Positions 15,927 through 25,334 of a stretch of 64,000 bases of DNA are shown piece by piece (position 1 is the stretch's first letter; each line of letters opens with the position of its first letter). Position numbers and translations under genes: made by a program. The stretch comes from Streptomyces sp. NRRL F-525 (GTDB lineage: Bacteria > Actinomycetota > Actinomycetes > Streptomycetales > Streptomycetaceae). The notes under the pieces were generated by a model. It was not told the origin of the DNA, did not search any database, and saw only the letters and a list, made by a program, of their open reading frames with translations. The stretch spans positions 38,661 to 102,660 of the forward strand of contig NZ_JNXE01000039.1 of NCBI RefSeq assembly GCF_000716605.1, read 5' to 3'.

Positions 15927-17324
15927 TCACTCGTTGGCCGCGCGGGGCCGTTCGCCGTCCTCGTACTGATCGAACAGGGGCGTACGGCCCCGCTCGCGGG
16001 CGCGCCGGGCGGAGGCGGCGCGGCGGGCATCGGTACGGCCGTCCACCGTCGACCTGTCCTCCGACGGGTCCTCCGCGTCCTCGTCCAGAGCATCCCGAGC
16101 ATCCCGGGTGTCCTGGGCATCGCGGGCACCGCGCTCGTCCCGCCCCCCACCCTGCGCCTCCTGCTCCGGCGCCACGGAGCTGGAGCGGGCCGAGCTCCAC
16201 GCGTCCGGCGCCCCGAGGTCCACGTCGGACGTGGCGCGCGGCGCGACCGGCGCGGTGACGTACGTCGGCAGCGGTACCGGTACCGGGTCCCAGCTGTCGC
16301 CCTGGCCCGGCCGGCGCTGCCGCTCACGCTGCTGGTCGACCCACTCGGCGTGGTCGGTCTGCTCGACGAGGGCGCGGCGGTCGGCGGCGAGCGCGGACAG
16401 CCCGGGGTCCGTCTCCGGCTCCGGACCCTCCTCGGCGTCGTCGATCCCGGCGTCCACGGACGCGCGCCTGCGCGGCTGACGCTCCCTCAGTCGCTGCGCG
16501 GCGACCTCGGCCCTGCGCCGGTCCATCTGGTAGGCGAAGCGGCGGCGTTCCTGGGTGCGCAGGTAGGCGATGTATCCGCTGAGGAGCACCGCCGGTACGC
16601 CGGGCGCCCAGAGCAGGGCGAGCCCGCCGACCGCCGCGACGATCGCGCCGAGCGTGAAGGCGAGGAAGAGCATCACGGTGGTACGTCTGCGGCGCGCGAG
16701 CACCTTCACCCGCCGGGCGCGCGCCGCCGCGGCCTCCTCGGCGGGCGAACGCCGCGCTACCGGGACGCGCTTGCGCGCAGACGCAGGCGCGGAGGCGGGC
16801 GCGGGTCCGGACTTGGGTGCCTGGACCGGCACGGAGGCTTGGTGCGGTGCCGACTTGTGCGCCTGCTCACGCGCCGGTTCACGGACCGGCTCGCGCTCGG
16901 GTTCGCGCGCCGACTCCCGCGCCGCCGCGCGCTCTGTTTCCCGTGCCGCAGCACGCTCCGATTCACGGACCGCCCCACGCTCCGGTTCTCGCGCCGCTTC
17001 CGGCCGTTCCTGGCTCTGCTGCCGGACGGGCGCGTGTACCTGGGGACGGGCCGGGGGCATGGCGAAGGCCCGGACGTCCACCGAGTCGGTGACGGCGTCC
17101 GGCACGACGGCGCTGGGCTCCTCCTCCTCGGTGGAGCGCGCCCGCAGGTCCTTGGCGTACCGGCGCTCCATTCCCGCCCGTCCGGACAGCAGCCGGATGG
17201 CGGTGCTGAAGCGTTCCGTCGGACGGGCCTCGTTCAGCTCGTCCTGCCTACGGAGCCACATCGGCACCAAGTAGGCGGCCCAGGCCCCGACAATGACTGC
17301 GTAGATGAGGCCGCTGCTGCTCAC
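15927..17324 (-). CDS. glpR: GlpR-like membrane receptor for gephyrin-like Glp
   Basis: A 465-residue membrane protein starting MSSSGLIYAVIVGAWAAYLV, giving one N-terminal segment (about 4-24). A charged Glu/Arg/Pro-rich low-complexity region with repeated RE(S/P/T)ER units (about 105-150) follows. Then come one or two central membrane segments (about 215-256) and a long acidic tail. This architecture matches actinobacterial GlpR, which in Corynebacterium tethers the gephyrin-like molybdotransferase Glp to the divisome. A glp candidate is in the same cluster (19303-20625). Confidence 0.75.
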   Translation of the reverse strand: MSSSGLIYAVIVGAWAAYLVPMWLRRQDELNEARPTERFSTAIRLLSGRAGMERRYAKDLRARSTEEEEPSAVVPDAVTDSVDVRAFAMPPARPQVHAPVRQQSQERPEAAREPERGAVRESERAAARETERAAARESAREPEREPVREPAREQAHKSAPHQASVPVQAPKSGPAPASAPASARKRVPVARRSPAEEAAAARARRVKVLARRRRTTVMLFLAFTLGAIVAAVGGLALLWAPGVPAVLLSGYIAYLRTQERRRFAYQMDRRRAEVAAQRLRERQPRRRASVDAGIDDAEEGPEPETDPGLSALAADRRALVEQTDHAEWVDQQRERQRRPGQGDSWDPVPVPLPTYVTAPVAPRATSDVDLGAPDAWSSARSSSVAPEQEAQGGGRDERGARDAQDTRDARDALDEDAEDPSEDRSTVDGRTDARRAASARRARERGRTPLFDQYEDGERPRAANE

Positions 17325-17565
17325 GCCTCACACGGTAGAGGGGTTTGCGTGAGGCCATCTGCCAATTGAGCCGGTGTGTCGCACGATCTGGCTGATATTT
17401 CGAGCTTTTTTTGTGATGGATGCGATCAACAGGCCGCCGAGTTGGCGAATTCATTGCCCGAAGACGGTCATCCGTCGATCACTTTCGAACACGTATTCCA
17501 TTTCCGGGACGTCCGGGACTTCCCGCCTCCACGCCCCCACGCCCCCGCTCCTCCACGCCTCCGGG

Positions 17566-18180
17566 TTATGCGGGATTGTCGTGCGGGGTGCTCCGGGAGC
17601 GTGCCCGCTGCCAGCGGGCCAGCAACCCCTCGGGCACCTCTTCCGCGGTGAGCGCGAAGACGAGGTGGTCGCGCCAGGCGCCGTCGATGTGGAGATAACG
17701 GGGCCTGAGCCCCTCCTCACGGAATCCGAGTTTCTCGACGACCCGGCGGCTGGGGCCGTTCTCCGGGCGAATGCAGACCTCGATGCGGTGCAGTCCCACG
17801 GCACGGAAACAGTGGTCCACGACAAGCGCCACGGACGTCGGCATCACTCCGCGGCCGGCCACCGACTCGTCCACCCAGTAGCCGATGTGGCCCGAGCACA
17901 TGGAGCCCCAGGTGATCCCGGCGACCGTCAACTGCCCGACCAGGCGCCCCTGGTATTCGATGACGAACGGCAGCATCCGGCCCGAGTTCGCCTCGGAGCG
18001 GAGATGCCGGACCATCTGCCGGTACGTCGGCCGGTGCGCGATCGGCCCGCTGGGGGTGGGCGGCGGAATCGTCGCCTCCCAGGGGCGCAGCCAGTCCCGG
18101 TTGCGCCGGTTGACCTCGCGCCAGGCCCGCTGGTCGCGCAGTTTTATCGGCCTCAGGACGATGTCGCCGTCCACCAGCAC
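17566..18180 (-). CDS. RimJ-like GNAT acetyltransferase
   Basis: A 204-residue GNAT protein of the RimJ/RimL type that acetylates protein N-termini, typically ribosomal proteins. Key segments are LRPIKLRDQRAW at the start, IGYWVDESVAGRGV (acetyl-CoA loop) and NGPSRRVVEKLGFREEGLRP near the end. A GTG at 18180 is the first plausible start, 20 bp after the mog stop. It belongs to the galU-glp-moaC-mog cluster. The 241 bp to glpR may hold that gene's own promoter. Confidence 0.85.
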   Translation of the reverse strand: MLVDGDIVLRPIKLRDQRAWREVNRRNRDWLRPWEATIPPPTPSGPIAHRPTYRQMVRHLRSEANSGRMLPFVIEYQGRLVGQLTVAGITWGSMCSGHIGYWVDESVAGRGVMPTSVALVVDHCFRAVGLHRIEVCIRPENGPSRRVVEKLGFREEGLRPRYLHIDGAWRDHLVFALTAEEVPEGLLARWQRARSRSTPHDNPA

Positions 18181-18200
18181 GGCAGGCCAGGATGGGCTGT

Positions 18201-18731
18201 TCAGCTCGCACCCCCACTGGTGTCGGCGGGTCTGGTGTGATCGCCGCCTCGGATCTGGTCGACGGCGTGCGCCAGCAGGGGCTCCAGGACGGCGAGGCCG
18301 TCCCTCACCCCGCCGGTGGACCCCGGCAGGTTGACGATCAGTGTGCGCCCGGCGACTCCGGCCAGGCCCCGGGAGAGCGCCGCGGTCGGCACCTTCTCCC
18401 GTCCGTACGCCCGAATGGCCTCGGCGATGCCCGGCACCTCGTAGTCGATGACCGCCCGGGTCGCCTCGGGGGTGCGGTCGGTGGGCGAGATGCCGGTACC
18501 GCCGGTGGTGACGACGGCGTCGTAACCGGCTTCTACGGCGGCCCGCAGCGCGGCCTCCACCGGGTCGCCGTCGGGGACCACCCGCGGGCCTTCGACCGCG
18601 AAGCCGAAGCCCTTCAGGCCGTCGGCGATCAGGGGGCCGCCCTTGTCCTCGTAGACGCCGGAGGCGGCGCGGTTGGAGGCGGTGACCACCAGGGCGCGGT
18701 ACCGCGCGGGCAGGGTGCCGTCGGGCGTCAT
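18201..18731 (-). CDS. mog: MogA/MoaB-family molybdopterin adenylyltransferase
   Basis: A 176-residue MoCF-domain protein. It activates molybdopterin by adenylation (MogA role) or is the related MoaB. The fold signature [20 protein letters not shown] is present, with the following [13 protein letters not shown]. Its ATG overlaps the moaC stop by 4 bp (ATGA), so the two are coupled. Located in the molybdenum cofactor part of the cluster. Confidence 0.9.
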   Translation of the reverse strand: MTPDGTLPARYRALVVTASNRAASGVYEDKGGPLIADGLKGFGFAVEGPRVVPDGDPVEAALRAAVEAGYDAVVTTGGTGISPTDRTPEATRAVIDYEVPGIAEAIRAYGREKVPTAALSRGLAGVAGRTLIVNLPGSTGGVRDGLAVLEPLLAHAVDQIRGGDHTRPADTSGGAS

Positions 18732-19240
18732 GTCCGGCTCCAGTCGCCCGACTTGCCGCCCGTCTTCTCCTCCACGCGCACGTCCGTGATGACCGCTCCC
18801 TTGTCGACCGCCTTGACCATGTCGATCACGGTGAGCGCGGCGACGGAGACCGCGGTGAGCGCCTCCATCTCGACGCCCGTGCGGTCCGTCGTCTTCACGG
18901 TGGCCCGGATCCGTACGGCGTCGTCCGCGACCGACAGATCCAGTTTCACACCCGACACCGACAACGGGTGGCAGAGCGGGATGAGGTCCGGGGTGCGTTT
19001 GGCGCCCATGATCCCGGCGATGCGCGCGGTGGCCAGGGCGTCGCCCTTGGGGACGCCCTCGCCGCGCAGCAGTTCGACCACGCGGGGCGAGACGAGGACG
19101 CGTCCGCTGGCGGTGGCGGTGCGCGCGGTCACGTCCTTGCCGGACACGTCGACCATCCGGGCGGCGCCCGCGTCGTCGATGTGCGTCAGTCGGTCGTGCG
19201 CAAGGGGTCCAGGGGTGTCCCCCTGGAAAGGCTCAGTCAT
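18728..19240 (-). CDS. moaC: Cyclic pyranopterin monophosphate synthase MoaC
   Basis: A 170-residue enzyme of molybdenum cofactor biosynthesis, acting with MoaA to convert GTP to cyclic pyranopterin monophosphate. Family motifs are [35 protein letters not shown] and [19 protein letters not shown] with KAVDKG. The ATG at 19240 is the correct start; the same frame stays open far upstream only because of composition. Overlaps mog by 4 bp. Confidence 0.95.
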   Translation of the reverse strand: MTEPFQGDTPGPLAHDRLTHIDDAGAARMVDVSGKDVTARTATASGRVLVSPRVVELLRGEGVPKGDALATARIAGIMGAKRTPDLIPLCHPLSVSGVKLDLSVADDAVRIRATVKTTDRTGVEMEALTAVSVAALTVIDMVKAVDKGAVITDVRVEEKTGGKSGDWSRT

Positions 19241-19302
19241 GCTGTGTGGCGCTCCCGGTCCGGGCGTGTTGTGCGCGACACGGTACCGCCAACCAGCAGT
19301 AC

Positions 19303-20625
19303 TCAGCGGAGCAGGACCACTTCGACCTCGGTGCCGGGTTCCACGGACTCGACGTCCTCGGGGACGACGATCAGCGCGTCGGCGAGCGCGAGGGCCGCGA
19401 CCAGGTGCGATCCGGCGCCCCCTACGGGGGTGACCTCGCCGTCGGCGTACGTCCCGCGCAGGAACTGTCTGCGCCCCTTCGGGGAGGTCAGCGCCTTGTC
19501 CGTGGTGAGGGTGGCCCGGGTCCTGGGGCGGTGGACGTCCTCCAGACCCATCAGGGCGCGGATCGCGGGCCGGACGAACAGCTCGAAGGAGACGTACGAC
19601 GACACCGGGTTGCCGGGGAGGGCCAGCAGCGGGATGTGGTCGAGGCCGATGGAGCCGAAGCCCTGGGGTTTGCCGGGCTGCATGGCGAGCTTGCGGAAGT
19701 CGATCCCGGCGCCCTCCTCGTCCTCGTCGCCCACGGAGGACAGCGCCTCCTTGACGACGTCGTACGCCCCGACGCTCACGCCGCCGGTGGTGACCATGAG
19801 GTCGGCGCGGACGAGCTGGTCCTCGATGGTGTCGCGGAGGGTCTCGGCGTCGTCGGCGACGGCGCCGACCCGGTAGGCGATGGCTCCGGCGTCGCGGGCG
19901 GCGGCGGTGAGGGCGAAGCTGTTGGAGTCGTAGATCTGGCCGTCGGCCAACTGCTCGTCGGGCTGGACGAGTTCGCTGCCGGTGGACATGACGACCACGC
20001 GCGGGCGGGGGCGCACGCGGACCGTGCCGCGGCCGATCGCGGCGAGCAGGGCGATCTGCGGCGGGCCGAGGACGGTGCCGGCGTCCAGGGCGCGGTCCCC
20101 CGCCTTCACGTCGCTGCCCTTCGCGCGTACGTGCGCGCGTGCCTCCGCCGAGCGGTACACGTGCACGTGCCCGGTGGCGGCCTCGGGGGCCTGGCTGCGG
20201 GCCCGCATGCCGGTGACCGGGCCGTCGCCGAGGCCTCCGTCGGTCCACTCCACGGGGACGACGGCCTCGGCGCCGGGCGGAAGCGGGGCGCCGGTCATGA
20301 TGCGGGCGGTCTCCCCCGGGCCCACGCGGAGCGGCTCGGCGTGGCCCGCCGCGACGTCGCCGATCACCGTCAGGACGGCCGGGAACTCCTCGCTCGCGCC
20401 CGCGACGTCCGTGACCCGCACCGCGTACCCGTCCATCGAGCTGTTATCGAAGGGCGGGAGCGAGACCGGCACCGTGATGTCCTCGACCAGGACGCAGCCC
20501 TGGGCGTCGAGCAGTTGCAGCTCGATGGGTTCCAGGGGGCGGACGGTCGCGAGGATGTCCTCCAGGTGCTCGTCCACCGTCCAGAGGTGGTCGGGCCCTG
20601 CGGTGCGGGTCGCGGCGGTGCTCAA
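19303..20625 (-). CDS. glp: Gephyrin-like molybdotransferase Glp (MoeA family)
   Basis: A 440-residue MoeA-type protein. The N-terminal domain has [12 protein letters not shown]. The MoCF domain has [32 protein letters not shown] and [17 protein letters not shown]. MoeA inserts molybdate into adenylated molybdopterin. In actinobacteria the Glp paralogue also binds FtsZ and the receptor GlpR, whose candidate gene is downstream here. The likely start is TTG at 20625, 5 bp after galU ends, with GGAG nearby. Whether both roles apply cannot be told from sequence. Confidence 0.9.
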   Translation of the reverse strand: MSTAATRTAGPDHLWTVDEHLEDILATVRPLEPIELQLLDAQGCVLVEDITVPVSLPPFDNSSMDGYAVRVTDVAGASEEFPAVLTVIGDVAAGHAEPLRVGPGETARIMTGAPLPPGAEAVVPVEWTDGGLGDGPVTGMRARSQAPEAATGHVHVYRSAEARAHVRAKGSDVKAGDRALDAGTVLGPPQIALLAAIGRGTVRVRPRPRVVVMSTGSELVQPDEQLADGQIYDSNSFALTAAARDAGAIAYRVGAVADDAETLRDTIEDQLVRADLMVTTGGVSVGAYDVVKEALSSVGDEDEEGAGIDFRKLAMQPGKPQGFGSIGLDHIPLLALPGNPVSSYVSFELFVRPAIRALMGLEDVHRPRTRATLTTDKALTSPKGRRQFLRGTYADGEVTPVGGAGSHLVAALALADALIVVPEDVESVEPGTEVEVVLLR

Positions 20626-20630
20626 CGTTG

Positions 20631-21533
20631 CTACATCTCCTCGGCTACGTAACTGCGAAGCCAGGCCCGGAAGTCCGGCCCCAGGTCTTCACGTTCGCAC
20701 GCGAGTCTGACAATGGCACGCAGATAGTCGCCCCGGTCGCCGGTGTCATAGCGGCGGCCCTTGAAGACCACGCCGTGCACGGGGCCGCCGACCTTCTCGT
20801 CGGTGGCCAACTGCTGGAGGGCGTCGGTGAGTTGGATCTCGCCGCCGCGGCCCGGCTCGGTCTTGCGCAGTATGTCGAAGATGTGGGGGTCGAGGACGTA
20901 GCGGCCGATGATCGCGTAGTTCGACGGGGCGTCGGCCGCGTCCGGCTTCTCGACCAGGCCGGTCACCTTGACGACGTCGTCGTCCGCGGTGGCTTCCACG
21001 GCAGCGCAGCCGTAGAGGTGGATCTGCTCGGGGGCGACCTCCATGAGGGCGACGACGCTGCCGCCGTGCTGCTCCTGGACCTCGACCATGCGCGCGAGCA
21101 GGGGGTCACGGGGGTCGATCAGGTCATCCCCGAGGAGGACGGCGAAGGGCTCGTGGCCGACGTGCGGGGCGGCGCACAGGACGGCGTGGCCGAGGCCCTT
21201 GGGGTCGCCCTGGCGGACGTAGTGCATGGTCGCGAGGTCGCTGGACTCCTGGACCTTGGCGAGCCGGCTCGCGTCACCCTTCTTCTGGAGGGCGGATTCG
21301 AGCTCGTAGTTGCGGTCGAAGTGGTCCTCCAGGGGACGCTTGTTGCGTCCGGTGATCATGAGGACGTCGTCGAGCCCAGCCGACGCGGCCTCTTCGACCA
21401 CGTACTGGATCGCGGGCTTGTCCACGACCGGCAGCATCTCCTTGGGAGTTGCCTTCGTGGCCGGCAGGAACCTGGTGCCGAGACCGGCTGCGGGGATGAC
21501 AGCCTTGCTGATCCTGGGGTGCGACTGAGTCAT
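20631..21533 (-). CDS. galU: UTP-glucose-1-phosphate uridylyltransferase
   Basis: A 300-residue nucleotidyltransferase making UDP-glucose for envelope and storage glycans. The nucleotide-binding loop is VIPAAGLGTRFLPATK (residues 12-27). VVDKPAIQYVVEEA, VLLGDDLID and VEKPDAADAPSNYAIIGRY follow as in GalU. First gene of the minus-strand cluster; the divergent promoter region with the 5-FTHF cyclo-ligase gene is about 80 bp. Confidence 0.95.
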   Translation of the reverse strand: MTQSHPRISKAVIPAAGLGTRFLPATKATPKEMLPVVDKPAIQYVVEEAASAGLDDVLMITGRNKRPLEDHFDRNYELESALQKKGDASRLAKVQESSDLATMHYVRQGDPKGLGHAVLCAAPHVGHEPFAVLLGDDLIDPRDPLLARMVEVQEQHGGSVVALMEVAPEQIHLYGCAAVEATADDDVVKVTGLVEKPDAADAPSNYAIIGRYVLDPHIFDILRKTEPGRGGEIQLTDALQQLATDEKVGGPVHGVVFKGRRYDTGDRGDYLRAIVRLACEREDLGPDFRAWLRSYVAEEM

Positions 21534-21616
21534 GCCCGAACCTTATCCGGTGCCTTTGTGCAGAATCTGTGGCTCCGGTTAAAACGCTCTCATATGAGCA
21601 CATTAGGAGGGTACGG

Positions 21617-22246
21617 GTGGAACCTGTGCGGCACCTAGGACGTCAAGCCGAGCCTGACAAGCGAATGTTGCGACGAGAGTTCCTCACGGTGAGGAACAGG
21701 TTGACGGCCGATGACGTGCGGGAGGCCGGCGTCGCGCTCGCCGACCGCGCCCTGGAACTGCCCGAGTTGGCGCACGCGCGCACTGTCGCGGCGTACGTCT
21801 CCGTCGGGAGCGAACCCGGAACGCTCGCGCTCCTGGACGCACTCCGCGCGCGGGACGTCGACGTCCTCCTCCCCGCGCTCCTCCCGGACAACGACCTCGA
21901 CTGGGGCGCCTACGACGGCAAGGGCTCGCTCGCGCGGGTCCGACACGGCGGAAAGATGGCCCTGTTGGAGCCCTCCGGGGAGCGACTCGGCCCGGACGCC
22001 GTGACCGCCGCCGACGTCGTCCTGCTGCCCGGCCTCGCGGTCGACGGGCGCGGGATGCGCCTGGGGCGCGGCGGGGGGTCGTACGACCGCGTGCTGGCGC
22101 GGCTGGAGCGGGCGGGCGCGCATCCCGCGCTGGTGGTGCTGCTGTACGACTCCGAGGTCGTCGGGAAGGTGCCCGCGGAGGCGCACGACCGGCCGGTGCG
22201 GGCGGTGGTGACGCCCTCGGGTGTGCGGCGGTTCGCGGCGAACTGA
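21617..22246 (+). CDS. 5-formyltetrahydrofolate cyclo-ligase
   Basis: A 209-residue enzyme that converts 5-formyl-THF to methenyl-THF using ATP. Family blocks are KRMLRREFLTVRNRL at the start, AAYVSVGSEPGT, LPGLAVDGRGMRLGRGGGSYDR (MTHFS signature, split here as LPGLAVDGRG and LGRGGGSYDR) and VPAEAHDRPV. AGGAGGG at 21605-21611 selects the GTG at 21617; the open frame extends back to 21569 without a ribosome site. It ends at a bidirectional hairpin. Confidence 0.92.
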   Translation: MEPVRHLGRQAEPDKRMLRREFLTVRNRLTADDVREAGVALADRALELPELAHARTVAAYVSVGSEPGTLALLDALRARDVDVLLPALLPDNDLDWGAYDGKGSLARVRHGGKMALLEPSGERLGPDAVTAADVVLLPGLAVDGRGMRLGRGGGSYDRVLARLERAGAHPALVVLLYDSEVVGKVPAEAHDRPVRAVVTPSGVRRFAAN

Positions 22247-22255
22247 ACGGGAAGC

Positions 22256-22291
22256 GAAATGGCCCTCCACGCACGCGTGGAGGGCCATTTC
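22256..22291. terminator. Bidirectional terminator hairpin
   Basis: 17-bp perfect arms (22256-22272 and 22275-22291, left arm GAAATGGCCCTCCACGC) with a 2-nt centre. It lies between two convergent genes. Confidence 0.85.
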
Positions 22292-22314
22292 CGTTTGTCC
22301 GGTTGTTCAACGAC

Positions 22315-25065
22315 TCACGGTTTGAGCACCAGGGTGTCGCTCGTGCTGCCGTCGACCGCCTTGGACGAGAACGACCACGGCAGCAGCTCACCGTCGACCC
22401 ATTTGCCGGTCTGGTCGGTGTAGTGCGCGCTGAAGGCGTGTCCGGAGGCTCCGGTGAGGTTGATCCACTTGGACTTGTCGAAGTCGTCCAGGTTGACCAC
22501 CATGCGCATCGACGGCACCCAGACGACCTCGTAGCCGCCCGCCGCGTTCCAGCCGGTCGCGTTGACCGTGGCCTCGCCGCCGCTGAGCTTCCAGGGGCCG
22601 CGGTTGAGGATGTACTGGACGATGGCGGGGCCGTCGGTGCCCAGGGTCTGGTTCTTCAGGAACAGGCGGTGCAGCCGGCCCCAGCTCCAGGTGTCGATGT
22701 CCTTGCCGAGCTTGGCGGTCAGCTCCCAGCGGGCGTCGATCATGGCGCGCTTGAACAGCTGGTTCATGTTGCTCGCCCCGGGGCGGTTGCCCGACGCGGG
22801 GGTCTTCCACCAGGCGTTGGTGGGGTCGTCCATGAGCTTGCGGACGACCTCGAACCAGCGGTCGCCGCCGTCCGGCTGGGCCTCGTCGGCGTCACGCTCG
22901 CCGCACTCGCGCACCTTCTTGTTGTCCTCGTCGGCGGGACCCGTGGTGTCGACCGGCGAGACGAACAGGCACTGCCCCTCGACCCGAAGCTCCTTGGGCA
23001 GCTTGTTGCCGAAGGCGAGCTTGAGGATGTTGCGCCAGACCGAGTTGAAGTAGGCGGCAGCCGCCGAGTCGGCGTCCTGGGTGTAGTCCCAGCCCTCCAG
23101 GAGCTTCTGGGCCTCGCGCACGTCGGCGTCGGGCTCGTCGATCTTCAGCAGCTTGGGCACGAGCAGCTTGGCGATCTCGCTGCTGTCGTCGAGCTGCATC
23201 TGCCGCATGTCGTCGGTGGAGATCTTGCCGCCGCCGTCGATCTTCGACTGGATCAGATCGGTGATGCGCTGGCTGCGGGTGCCGTAGCCCCAGTCCGTGG
23301 TGAGGGTGTACGGGTACTTGTCCTTGTCGATCACCGCCTGGTTGGCGGTGACGATGTAGCCGCGCTTGGGGTCGTACTCGTACGGCAGGGCGGCCTGCGG
23401 GATGTAGCCGGTCCAGTCGTACTTGGAGTCCCAGCCGGGCACGGGCAGCGAGCCGTCGCCCTTGCCGCGGATCGGGATCCTGCCGGGCAGGGTGTAGCCG
23501 ATGTGGTTCTTGGTGTCGGCGTAGACGAGGTTCTGCGAGGGCACGTCGAACTTCGCGGACGCGGAGCGGAACTCGCTCCAGTCGGACGCCTTGTCGATGG
23601 CGAAGACTGCGTCCATGGTGGTGCCCGGGTCCTCGGCGGTCCAGCGCAGGGCGATGCCGTAGCCGTCGCCTCTGTCGGGGGCCGCGGCGTCGACGGTGGC
23701 CTTCTTGCCGACGTTCACGAGTTCGTCGTTGCGGTCGGACAGCAGCGGGCCGTTGTTGGTCTCCCGGACGACGATCTTCTTGGAGGCGCCGCCGGCGACC
23801 TTGATGGTCTCCGTGCGGGTCGTGAAGGGCTTCGTCGTGCCGTCGGACAGGTAGCCGTCGCCGGAGAGCTTCTCCAGGTAGAGGTCGGTGACGTCGACCC
23901 CGGAGTTGGTCATGCCCCAGGCGATGTTCTGGTTGTGGCCGATGACGACGCCGGGCATGCCCGCGAAGGTGTAGCCGCTGACGTCGTACTGGCACTTGCT
24001 GGAGATCGCGCGGCAGTGCAGGCCCATCTGGTACCAGACGGACGGCAGCGAGGCTTCCAGGTGCGGGTCGTTGGCCAGGAGGGGCTTGCCGGTGATGGTG
24101 TTCTTCCCGGCGACGACCCAGGAGTTGGAGCCGATGCCCTGGCCGTTCACGCCGACGGCCGTCGGGAGGTCGTCCAGGACGTTCGAGAGGCCCGCCAGCT
24201 GGCTCGTGAGGGCCGATCCGGACGAGGACGACGTCGAGCCCGTCGTGCCGCTCGTGGACGTGCTGGAGGAGCTGTCGCCGCCGTCGAAGGTCTTGGTGTA
24301 CTCGTCGTACTCGCCCTCGGTGACGATCGGCTGGTTGCGGCTGTACGGGTACTCCGGGTACAGGTCCGCGATCTGCTGGGGGCCGAGGCGGCTGGTCATC
24401 AGGGCGCGGTCGATCTCGTCCTTCATGTTGCCGCGCAGGTCCCAGGCCATCGCCTTGAGCCACGCGACCGAGTCGACCGGGGTCCACTTCTGGGGCTTGT
24501 AGTCGTTCCTGAAGCCGAGGGCCGCGTACTCCAGGGAGATGTCCTTGCCGTCCTTGCCCTGGAGGTAGGCGTTGACTCCCTTGGCGTACGCCTGGAGGTA
24601 CTTCTTCGTGGAGGCCGACAGCTTGGTGTCGTACTCCTTCTGAGCCACCCGGTCCCAGCCCAGGGTGCGCAGGAACTCGTCGTTCTTGACCTGGCCCTTG
24701 CCGAACATCTCGGACAGCCGCCCGGCGGTCATGTGCCGCCGCACGTCCATCTCGTAGAACCGGTCCTGCGCCTGGACGTAGCCCTGCGCCATGAACAGGT
24801 CCGCGTCGGAGGACGCGTAGATCTGCGGGATGCCGTAGCTGTCACGCTTGACGTCGACGGGTCCGGAGAGGCCGTCGAGCGTGATCGAACCCGTGGTCTG
24901 CGGGAGGGAGGCGCGGACCGTGCTGACGGACCAGTACGCGCCGTAGACGATGCCCCCGATGATGGCCATTACCAGAACAAGCACCAGTAGACGGGCTTTG
25001 CGCCCCTTTTTCCTGCCGGACTTGCCGGGCTTATGACCCGATGAGGCGGTGGTGTTGGGGGGCAT
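22315..25065 (-). CDS. Penicillin acylase-family N-terminal nucleophile amidase
   Basis: A 916-residue secreted or membrane-anchored amidase. After a basic N-terminus (GKSGRKKGRKAR) comes one membrane segment (LLVLVLVMAIIGGIVYGAYW). The alpha part has SYGIPQIYASSDADLFMAQGY, typical of the family. The self-cleavage site GSNSW puts the catalytic serine at residue 313 (codon 24127-24129). A Ser/Thr-rich linker precedes it. The ATG at 25065 (AAGGAC upstream) is preferred to an ATG-like start at 25131. Substrates could be acyl-homoserine lactones or lipopeptides; unknown. Confidence 0.9.
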   Translation of the reverse strand: MPPNTTASSGHKPGKSGRKKGRKARLLVLVLVMAIIGGIVYGAYWSVSTVRASLPQTTGSITLDGLSGPVDVKRDSYGIPQIYASSDADLFMAQGYVQAQDRFYEMDVRRHMTAGRLSEMFGKGQVKNDEFLRTLGWDRVAQKEYDTKLSASTKKYLQAYAKGVNAYLQGKDGKDISLEYAALGFRNDYKPQKWTPVDSVAWLKAMAWDLRGNMKDEIDRALMTSRLGPQQIADLYPEYPYSRNQPIVTEGEYDEYTKTFDGGDSSSSTSTSGTTGSTSSSSGSALTSQLAGLSNVLDDLPTAVGVNGQGIGSNSWVVAGKNTITGKPLLANDPHLEASLPSVWYQMGLHCRAISSKCQYDVSGYTFAGMPGVVIGHNQNIAWGMTNSGVDVTDLYLEKLSGDGYLSDGTTKPFTTRTETIKVAGGASKKIVVRETNNGPLLSDRNDELVNVGKKATVDAAAPDRGDGYGIALRWTAEDPGTTMDAVFAIDKASDWSEFRSASAKFDVPSQNLVYADTKNHIGYTLPGRIPIRGKGDGSLPVPGWDSKYDWTGYIPQAALPYEYDPKRGYIVTANQAVIDKDKYPYTLTTDWGYGTRSQRITDLIQSKIDGGGKISTDDMRQMQLDDSSEIAKLLVPKLLKIDEPDADVREAQKLLEGWDYTQDADSAAAAYFNSVWRNILKLAFGNKLPKELRVEGQCLFVSPVDTTGPADEDNKKVRECGERDADEAQPDGGDRWFEVVRKLMDDPTNAWWKTPASGNRPGASNMNQLFKRAMIDARWELTAKLGKDIDTWSWGRLHRLFLKNQTLGTDGPAIVQYILNRGPWKLSGGEATVNATGWNAAGGYEVVWVPSMRMVVNLDDFDKSKWINLTGASGHAFSAHYTDQTGKWVDGELLPWSFSSKAVDGSTSDTLVLKP

Positions 25066-25334
25066 CGCTGTCCTTGCTGTCCTAACGCGAGCGGCAGGGC
25101 GGGCTGTGCTTTTGACTGAGCGCTGGAGCAACCATAGGCGCAGGGTCCCGAGCGACTTGACGCGGAGTCGGGTACCGGCGCGGACGGGCGTTCGATCTTG
25201 CCTCGCGAAGTGTCAAGAAAGCGTCAAGAGTTAGGTAAGGTAACGAAGTACTTGGACGCATGGCGCCGCGGCGTCGCGTCCCCTGTACATGTGCTGCCGC
25301 TCTGTACGCGCGTCAGCCGAGGAAGGGAAGGCCA

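Noticed and set aside
22303..24990. 895-codon plus-strand frame
   Set aside because: Lies wholly opposite the penicillin acylase gene, which has clear family motifs.
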